Shown here: piece by piece, positions 57,401 through 64,000 of the stretch
How the letters are laid out: every line of letters begins with the position of its first letter
How positions within the stretch are numbered: position 1 is the first letter of the stretch
Assembly: GCF_905220565.1 (NCBI RefSeq)
Contig: NC_059395.1
Coordinates: forward strand, 16,719,289 to 16,783,288
DNA length: 64,000 bases
Direction: 5' to 3'
Origin: Melitaea cinxia
Lineage: Eukaryota > Arthropoda > Insecta > Lepidoptera > Nymphalidae
The notes under the pieces: generated by a model
Databases searched by the model: none
What the model was told of the DNA's origin: nothing
Seen by the model: only the letters and a program-made list of their open reading frames with translations
Made by a program: the position numbers and the translations under genes

Positions 57401-59699
57401 ACAAACGCACTAGTCGTCACTACGATTTTCGTCCTCTCGATTTCTCTGAGATTCCATCATCAGAATCTGATTTTCTTATCATGGTACCACCCTTGGGATA
57501 TCTAGGTACATTGTTTCCAACAAAAAAAGAATTATCAAAACATCATTATCATAATCAGTTCATAAACGACGAAGTTATCCCCGAACATACATTAATATAT
57601 ATACATACATATACGGTCGAATTGAGTTACCTCCTCTTTTTTTGTAGTCGGTTAAAAATAACAAATAAATATTTTTGACTTTTTGCCACCACTCTTTACA
57701 TATAATTTTGCAGCTGAGAATTATGTACAATATATACATACATATATATGTAAATTTTATCAATAATTTTGCAGGTGATGAACTTTCAATTGTCTACGCA
57801 AACCGTTCAGCTGCCTTAAATCACTTAGAACAGTACGAAGATTCTCTGACAGATATCCGACGCTGCCTCTCTCTGGGTTACCCTCGACATTTAAGATACA
57901 AAGTATACGAGAGGAGAGCCAGATGTCTACTCGTGTTAAAAAGAAACCAAGAAGCTATTAAAGCTTTTCAGTAAGTAAAGATCATAAAAATATACAAAAT
58001 TAAATAAATAAATAAGACTTTTATAAAAAACTTTGATTTGAATGATTCAGAGATACAATTAGTGCCTTAGATGAAGCTAGCAATTTAAACAAAGAAAAAA
58101 GACAAAAAATGCGGACAGATGCTAAACTTATGTTGGAAGTATTAAACAAAGGATTAGTGCTGGCTGGAAATCCAAAGGATCCAGAACCTTTGAAGAAAAC
58201 TCCACCGAAACCTAAGTTGCCTGGAATACATAACTCGCAATATCCTGCTGCTTCAGATGCCATTCAAATTGAATATGACAAAGACAAGGGTAGATTCGCT
58301 ACTGCAACTAGGGATGTAGCGGCTGGCGAAGTTTTACTTATTGAAAAACCTCACAGCGGCGTTTTGTTGGGCGAATATTGCAAAACTCATTGTCATAACT
58401 GTTTTTTGAGGTAAGGCATATGTTGTAAGTTCTTATAGAAAGTAACTAGACACAAAATTCCATACTTAACGATTTTATTTTTATTTTCAGATGTCCCATT
58501 CCCGTGCCTTGTCCAAAATGTCCGAACGTCATATTTTGTAGTGACAAATGTTTGGAAACAGCAATACAATCGTATCATGGCTACGAATGTCACATTCTGC
58601 CACTTCTTTGGAAGTCAGGTTGTTCGATTACTTGTCATATTGCGTTGAGGATGATAACACAAAAGACGAAAGAGTATTTCACGAAAATATATAATGATTT
58701 GGAAAATAAGCCAACTGGGGTGTATAAAACTGATGATTATAAAAACATATACCACCTAGTTTCACACGAAGATAAAAGAACAAAACAAGACTTGTTGCAT
58801 AGAGCGCAGATGACAATATTTTTACTGAAGCTTTTAGAACTAAGCGGTTTCTTCGGCGGTAAAACTAGGGAAAACCCAATAGATTTGAATGAAATAAAAA
58901 CAATGGAAATTGGAGACCTTCATGGTGATGATATATTGTTATTTGGGAGCCTTATATTAAAGAATCTTCAAATACTCCAATTCAATGCCCACGAAGTATT
59001 TGAGTTACAGTGCCCGAAGCCAAAAGTTGGTCAATATGTTATCAAACACGACGGCAAGTCTGTATTTCTAGCAGGTGCGGTGTTTCCCACACTTGCTTTG
59101 TTTAACCACTCTTGTGACCCAGGCGTTGTAAGGTAACATACGTTAACATCCAACAAGAAATACAATTGCCTGTAGAAACGAATTTATTTCTGAATAAGTT
59201 TGAAAATTGTTGCAGATACTTTTGCGGTCCCTATGTTGTTGTACGCGCTGTAAAAAATATTAAGAAAGGTGAAGAAGTGGCTGAAAATTACGGTCCAATA
59301 TTTACGACTGTTAAAAAGCAAAATCGACAAGCTGAACTGAAAGATCAGTATTGGTTTGACTGCACGTGTTTACCTTGCCAGCAAAATTGGCCTACCTATG
59401 AAGAGATGACAGAAAATTATATGCGTTTTAAGTAAGACATACTTTTGCTATTATATTATATTCCTTTAAGATTGACAAAAAAAAAGGTATAAACAAAATA
59501 CACATGTAAATTGAAATATCTTTGCGATATGTTGCAGACCAAATATTAAATTATTTTCAGATGTGATTCTGACCAGCTTTGTCCCAATGTAGTACCGGTC
59601 CCGTATGACTGTAAGGACTTCATGCTGCAATGTGGCCTGTGTCAACAATATACAAACATTCTGAAAGGATTAAAATCATTGCAAGCAAGTATTACTTAA
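54492..59699 (+). CDS. SMYD4: SET and MYND domain-containing protein 4-like (SMYD4 family), six exons
   Basis: Exons: 54492-54816, 57775-57970, 58051-58410, 58491-59132, 59216-59431, 59561-59699. All introns are GT-AG and phases match, giving 625 codons. An in-frame TAG lies five codons upstream of the ATG. TPR-like helices (about 73-180, KARAFKDEGNKAVQKGDW, YANRSAALNHLEQYEDSL) come before a SET domain split by a zinc finger. SET part 1: about 245-282 (GRF 254-256). MYND: C288, C291, C301, C304, C310, C314, H323, C327. SET core: NHSC 499-502 and ENYGP ending at 535. Post-SET: CTC..C at 557, 559, 562. The N-terminal TPRs identify SMYD4 rather than SMYD1-3. Proteins of this family are lysine-methyltransferase-type enzymes; the Drosophila relative is linked to muscle development, and substrates are poorly defined. 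Intron 1 (2.96 kb) is inflated by nested transposons, while the others are 80-130 nt. The C-terminus may be incomplete: the last codons (A-S-I-T-stop) look like intron read after a GC-type donor. Confidence 0.9.
54880..54934. mobile_element. MITE family D, left part, split by the pogo-like element
   Basis: 'attgtgtttgctagcaaacg', 'atcgacttaaattgcatcga', 'caagta'. It continues at 57368 ('taatacaacttaagtagacg'), so the pogo-like element landed at a TA in this MITE inside SMYD4 intron 1. Confidence 0.75.
55380..56100 (-). mobile_element. Jockey-like LINE, 5'-truncated, inside the pogo-like element
   Basis: The T-run at 55380-55392 is the poly(A) tail. A minus-strand frame is open from about 56098 to 55475 and encodes the part after the RT catalytic core: QFRGHLEGKAKLASKKLGVL, QIRPHMEYCSHLWAGAPQYQ, FDRVQRRAARIVGD and PPTVFPNKYDLGTFKRRAYS, typical of jockey-clade LINEs in Lepidoptera. 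No stop for about 205 codons, so it is a recent copy. 'ttaattt' occurs at both edges (55371 and 56102), a possible short target duplication. The other frames overlapping here are shadows. Confidence 0.85.
56903..56955 (+). mobile_element. SINE family A 3' tail
   Basis: 'ggcacgaactttgggaggcc', 'tatgtccagcagtgtactga', 'aataggctga'. It is inserted in the pogo-like element downstream of its coding scraps. Confidence 0.6.
57368..57656. mobile_element. MITE family D, right part
   Basis: Continuation of 54880-54934: 'tctctgagattccatcatca', 'aacgacgaagttatccccga' and the end 'ttttttgtagtcggttaaaa'. The two halves join across one TA when the pogo-like element is removed. Confidence 0.75.
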
Positions 59700-60145
59700 T
59701 ACTAAACCCTAATTATTACATATATATATTATTATATAATATTATATACTATTAATATTATAATAGACTTATATTATCAATTTTATTTAATATTATTTTA
59801 TAACAATACAATGCTACTTTTAGAGCTACGTAAGAACATAAATGATTGTATCGGAAGCCTAGAATCCGTATTAACTTTGTATGTCTGAAACAGGGACTGT
59901 CAACTTTCTAAGAAGTATTACGCATTATTATGGCGTTATTGCGGCAAAGAAAATAAAAATTATAATTTAAAATACTCTCACACATATGTAATGAAACGTA
60001 TTATTAATTTTGTTTACATTATTATTAAATAAAATCTAGAATAAATAATAAAATACACCATAATTTTAATAAAATATTTTATAGTAGTACGGAATCTCGC
60101 GATGTGCTGAGTATGGCTTGACTCGCGTCAGATTCTACCTATGCC
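59700..60145 (+). other. 3' region of the SMYD4-like gene
   Basis: AT-rich. AATAAA signals at 60028-60033 and again in 'gaataaataataaaat' could end the transcript. A possible acceptor 'gtctgaaacag' at about 59895 is followed by about 24 open codons with no resemblance to a SMYD4 C-terminus. Confidence 0.4.
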
Positions 60146-60417
60146 TTTTTTTTATGTCACTAGGTCGGCAAACAAGCGTACGGCTCACCTGATGGTAAGC
60201 GATTGCCGTAGCTTATAGACACCTGCAACACCAAAAGCATCGCAAGCACGTTGCCGACCCAATCCCCAATCCCCCAGGATCTCTGGTCACCTTACTCACC
60301 AACAGGAACACAATACTGCTTGAAAACAGTATTATTTTGCTGTGGTCTTCTGTAAGGTCGAGGTACTGCCCCAGTCGGGCTGCTCCATATTTTGAGCAGG
60401 AAATTCCTGCTGTGCCT
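60145..60417 (-). mobile_element. LINE 3'-tail family C, minus copy
   Basis: Begins with the complementary T-run and 'aggtcggcaaacaagcgtac', and ends 'gagcaggaaattcctgctgt'. It is the only one of seven copies in this orientation, lying just past the SMYD4-like gene. Confidence 0.75.
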
Positions 60418-60552
60418 ATCTCCTATGTGGACGATTCCTACTTTGGACTCATATACTAGAGTACCAATTTATTTGACTCGAGTACGTCAAATTCTAGGAT
60501 TTGAGTCCGCGACAATTCGAGCCAATTTTAGAAGAAATAGAAAAGAATGGCA
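60418..60552. other. Short unassigned spacer
   Basis: Moderately GC-rich ('ctcgagtacgtcaaattct', 'gagtccgcgacaattcgag'), no frame. Confidence 0.3.
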
Positions 60553-61062
60553 ATAATTGTGTTTGCTCGCAAACGAAAAAAAACCGACTTCAATTACATC
60601 GACGAGTAATACAACGTAGATCGACGAAAAAAATAGTCAAGTAACTACGCGTTATCAAAGATTACTCAAAAAGTAGTTATCAGATCTCAATAAAATTTAT
60701 ATGTGACCATGACATGACAAACATCAGTTTTCGATTAAATTAAAAATTATTAAAATCGGTACACCCAGCAAAAAGTTATTGCGGATTTTCGAGAGTTTCC
60801 CTCGATTTCTCTGGGATTCCTGGTTTCCTTATCATGGTACTAAACTAGGAATATCTACTTTCCAAAGAAAAAAGAATCATCAAAATCGGTACATCAAGTA
60901 GAAAGTTATGCGGTATAATACAACGTAGGTCGACGAAAAAAGCGTCAAGTAAAAACGCATTATTAGATATAACTCGAAAAATAGTTGTTAGATCTCAAAT
61001 AAATTTAAATGGGACCAATTGACACACACCACCTTTCGATTAAAAAAAATTTGTCGAAATCG
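60553..61062. mobile_element. MITE family D, nearly complete
   Basis: 'attgtgtttgctcgcaaacg', 'aaccgacttcaattacatcg', then the modules in the order of 44176 reversed, to 'ttgtcgaaatcggtcac'. The distal terminus is lost. Confidence 0.7.
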
Positions 61063-61446
61063 GTCACCGCCCTCACCTCAGTGCAATAGGAAATAGTACG
61101 CAATACGTACAAAATGTTATAATTTGAATAATACACATTTTATTATTGCACAAATAGGTATAATTGCTTATACCACATATGTAGCCAATAGGCTTATAAT
61201 AATATATCCGCATACGAATACTAAATTACGAAACGTTTGAAAATTGTAAAATAAACATTGGCGCGATGTCCATAGTACTTATTAAAAGCATAGCACTCAA
61301 ATTGATATGAACAAATTCGTTCAAATTAAATAATGTATTCTTATGTTATGTTGGTTACATTTTTTATATTCATCAAGATTTCCTCAAGTTTTAGTAACAT
61401 AGCTTAGAAAACACTTGACAGTGGGTTAATTAATTTCGTTATTTTT
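61063..61446. other. AT-rich non-coding DNA
   Basis: Nothing recognised. Confidence 0.4.
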
Positions 61447-61662
61447 TAACCGACTTCAAAAAAAGGAGGAGGTTACTCAATTCGACCGTATATATATATT
61501 TTTTTTTTATGTATGTTCGGAGATAACTTCTTCGTTTATGAACCGATTTTGATCATTCTTTTTTTGTTGGAAAGGAGATATTCATAGTTTGGTACCATGA
61601 TAAGGAAACCAGGATCTGATGATGGGATACCAGAGAAATCGAGGGAAACTTTCAAAAATCGT
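61447..61662. mobile_element. MITE family D, truncated, feeding into a tandem array
   Basis: 'ttaaccgacttcaaaaaaag', 'gagataacttcttcgtttat', 'ggatctgatgatgggatacc', 'agagaaatcgagggaaactt'. The element breaks off where the 130-bp array begins. The array's unit starts with the same 'ctgatgatgg..agtcgagggaac' words. Confidence 0.7.
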
Positions 61663-61740
61663 AAGGGTGACTAGTAAATTTAATCATGTTTTCATTAAGT
61701 ACTATAAAGCACTACTATTTAATAAAGGTCTGGAGTCGAT

Positions 61741-62300
61741 CTGATGATGGAGAAGAAAGATAGTCGAGGGAACTCTTCAACAATTTATAGCAATTACCTG
61801 CTTTTTGAATTTAATTCGTTTCTATTGATGAGAACTTTGCACCTGTATGAGTTATAAGTGCCATTACAGTCTGATGATGGAGACAAAAGTTAGTCGAGGG
61901 AACTCTTTAACGATTTATAGCAATTACCTGCTGTTTGAACTTAATTCGTTTCTATTGATGAGAACTTTGCATATATATGAATTATATATGCCATTTCAGT
62001 CTGATGATGGAGACGAAAGATAGTCGAGGGTACTCTTCAACGACTTATAGCAATTACCTGCTGTTTGAACTTAATTCGTTTCTATTGATGAGAACTTTGC
62101 ATATATATGAGTTATAAGTGCTATTTCAGTCTGATGATGGATACGAAAGATAGTCGAGGGAACTTTTCAACGATTTATAGCAATTACCTGCGGTGTGATC
62201 ATCTGTCTCGCAGGACCAGGTTTGATGATAGAGCCCATAAACACTCGAGGGAATTTCTCAACAATTTACAGCAGTTACCTTTTGCTGTTTGACGACCGCT
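61741..62300. repeat. 130-bp minisatellite array
   Basis: Unit starts 'ctgatgatggagacgaaaga' at 61741, 61871, 62001 and 62131, exactly 130 bp apart. A diverged fifth unit follows from about 62211 ('gtttgatgatagagcccata'). Each unit carries 'tagtcgagggaactcttcaa', 'tatagcaattacctgctgtt' and 'cgtttctattgatgagaact'. The middle units are very similar to each other. No function is evident, and the frames here are repeat translations. Confidence 0.9.
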
Positions 62301-62309
62301 TTGATATAA

Positions 62310-62520
62310 TGGTGCATGTGCCGTGTCGGCGGCGCCTAAACACCGACGGTCGCGGGTTCTATTCCAGCTCGGAGTGGATATTTATGTTTATATAAATATT
62401 TATTTTTGGTCTAGTTGTTAATCCTTGTGGTTCTCCCAACCTAGCCTCGGAGAACACGCTAGGCTGTCAGTCCCGGTTGTTATTACGTACACCTGATAGC
62501 GAACTTTACTCATAGTATGT
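62310..62520 (+). mobile_element. SINE family B variant, first of two adjacent copies
   Basis: 'gtgccgtgtcggcggcgcct', 'gtcgcgggttctattccagc' (degenerate B box GGTTCTATTCC), 'agcctcggagaacacgctag', 'cacctgatagcgaactttac'. It is truncated before the usual 3' end by the next SINE. Confidence 0.65.
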
Positions 62521-62715
62521 CGACGCGTTAGCGCAGCGGTCACAGCGCCGGCTGTTGCGCTGGCGTTAGTGGGTTCAATCCCCGCGCACGACAGACATTT
62601 GTATTGGTCATATAGATGTTTGTCGTGATCTGGGTGTTTGTGCTTGTGTACTGTGTATGTTTCCGAACTCCCGACATAAGAGAAAAAGCATCCTTGTTAG
62701 GTCTACCCATCACTA
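62521..62715 (+). mobile_element. SINE B-type head with A and B boxes
   Basis: A-box-like 'gcgttagcgcagcggtcaca' at about 62525 and B box GGTTCAATCCC (62572-62582), then 'catatagatgtttgtcgtga' and 'tgtttccgaactcccgacat'. The body past the head differs from SINE B, so this is a related family sharing the tRNA-like head. Confidence 0.65.
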
Positions 62716-62718
62716 GAA

Positions 62719-63231
62719 ATTGTAAAATAAAATAATTTTTCACAAAAAAAAAACCGACTTCAAAAAAGAAACTAAAAAGTGAAAAATAAATTTACTTAGT
62801 ACAAAGTAATTCGTATTTTGATGTTGTTAATCAGAAATGATTAAATAAATATTTTATAATTTTGAAGTTGGTGCCAAGTAAATACTACAACAACCTGGCT
62901 ACAATAACAAATACAAACAACACACACACAACAAACAAGTACAAAAAATATTATTAGATATGTCAAAACAATAACAGAATAATAACAGTATTCAACCTAA
63001 TAGTCAATGAAACAAATTATGAAAGAAAACTGAATACAACTTATGAGTAGATACTAGAGTAGTTATGGTTTTACTTGGCACCGACTTCAAAATTATAAAA
63101 TATTTATTTAATCATTTCTGATTAACTACATCAAAATACGAATTACTTTGTACTAAGTAAATTTATTTTTCACTTTTTAGTTTCCTTTTTGAAGTCGGTT
63201 TTTTTTTGTGAAAAATTATTTTTTTACAATA
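62719..63231. mobile_element. Foldback element with about 160-bp inverted arms
   Basis: Left arm 62719-62881, right arm 63071-63231, inverse of each other with only a few mismatches. A 190-bp spacer between them is rich in 'aacaacacacac'. The arms contain 'aaaaccgacttcaaaaaag' words, linking it to MITE family D, and 'ggtgccaagta' at the inner edge. Neither arm encodes protein. Near-identity of the arms suggests recent origin or gene conversion. Confidence 0.85.
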
Positions 63232-63519
63232 TAGATACCTATCAAGCAAACAAAAAGTATGACAGCAGAGTTTTTTCTTGCAGACAATTTAAATTTGACT
63301 AAAAAAATCAATAATAGAAAAGCAAATTTTAAATCAACAATAATAAAAAACAAACAGTTCTAAGCTTATTTTTATTTTCATTTTTGAGTCTTGTGAGTGA
63401 CGTACGAATTATATTAACAAGAATCATTATTAGGTTGAATTGTATACGACACATTAGTACATGACTCAAAATATGAGAAATATCTTATAATCCGTTCTGC
63501 AACAAACTTATCATAAATT

Positions 63520-63581
63520 AAATTTAATGTGTAGTTTAAGTAATTATATTTTTATAATAACTTAAACTACACATTAAATTT
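63520..63581. repeat. Perfect 22-bp hairpin
   Basis: 63520-63541 and 63560-63581 are exact inverses (arm starts aaatttaatgtgtagtttaa) with an 18-nt AT-only loop. It may be a short MITE or a cruciform-prone site. Confidence 0.8.
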
Positions 63582-64000
63582 GATTGACTTTTTGGTTGGA
63601 TATTTATTACACCTACCAACATACGTTAAATATCCCTAAAATATTTTTAATACCATATATATGTTTAAATCTCCTTTAAAAAAAATAGCAATTTGTATAA
63701 TTGATAAAAAGTTTATTTTTTACAAATTACAACACAATTACAGCAGATATTTACAAACATAACTAGAAAAGAAAATATGTTTCCATGCAAATTTTATTAT
63801 ACCGCATAAATGTGATTATATAATGTTAAATAAAAAATTAAAACTAGAGACACGTTTTTTAACAGTAATGTTCAAATAAATAAAATCACATTCACAACTC
63901 CGACATTTTACAACGTTGGTTCGCCGGTAAAATGGCGTCATATTTCATGATAATTCGTTTTACTCACGAACCCTTAATTCTTGAACAACACATGTTCGAA
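63582..64000. other. AT-rich non-coding DNA
   Basis: 63897-63950 is slightly GC-richer ('cgttggttcgccggtaaaat') without a bounded frame. The window ends here, so any further SMYD4 exon would be beyond. Confidence 0.4.

Noticed and set aside
59895..59970. Candidate seventh SMYD4 exon after 'gtctgaaacag'
   Set aside because: About 24 open codons with no similarity to the family's C-terminus and incompatible with a conserved reading.
61741..62300. CRISPR-like array
   Set aside because: The 130-bp units are tandem without unique spacers and the genome is eukaryotic.
62525..62595. Possible functional tRNA gene
   Set aside because: A- and B-box-like segments are present, but no cloverleaf with a paired acceptor stem is seen and the sequence runs on into SINE body.

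Overview
Organism and overall character: the window is eukaryotic, very AT-rich and dominated by dispersed repeats. The repeat spectrum points to a moth or butterfly (Lepidoptera). It includes tRNA-derived SINEs ending in 'cagcctgtaat...ccactactgggcat' on the complementary side, RTE-tailed SINEs with (TGA)n tails, Helitron-like fragments starting TC and ending CTAGT, MITE-like elements with 'aaccgacttc' ends, a jockey-like LINE piece and pogo-like DNA transposons. The lepidopteran assignment is inference from these families. There is no bacterial or phage gene organisation. Almost every longer open frame outside the genes described here is antisense to a repeat or a low-complexity translation. 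Layout: 1-18.9 kb is AT-rich intergenic or intronic DNA with scattered repeats. A 75-nt GC-rich coding exon lies on the minus strand at 18948-19022. A minus-strand TATA box, leader and 22-nt first coding exon lie at 29653-29471. Their splice phases match, so together they are best read as the first two coding exons of one gene whose 10.4-kb intron lies between them; later exons are expected below 18.9 kb but were not found. A plus-strand TATA/initiator unit with an ATG-free leader ending in a strong donor sits at 23903-24130. It is either another promoter or a solo LTR. From 30 to 54 kb the sequence is a repeat patchwork: an internally deleted pogo-like element (33204-34367), RTE and other reverse-transcriptase remnants, and several SINEs, one with a perfect target-site duplication and one with a 5' inversion inside a perfect duplication. 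The one gene read end to end is SMYD4-like (SET and MYND domain protein, plus strand, six exons, 54492-59699). Its first intron carries a stack of nested insertions: a pogo-like transposon (with its own LINE and SINE insertions) sits at a TA site inside an older 'aaccgacttc' MITE. Downstream (60-63.3 kb) are more MITEs, a 130-bp minisatellite that appears to have grown from a MITE end, two adjacent tRNA-derived SINEs and a young foldback element with 160-bp arms. How the parts relate: the repeats have no evident joint function. The protein-coding content is one lysine-methyltransferase-family gene plus the start of an unidentified minus-strand gene. I found no undescribed defence or biosynthetic system. 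The most useful novelties are the split minus-strand gene start, the plus-strand leader, the uncertain 3' end of the SMYD4-like gene, and the mechanistic traces left by the transposons.
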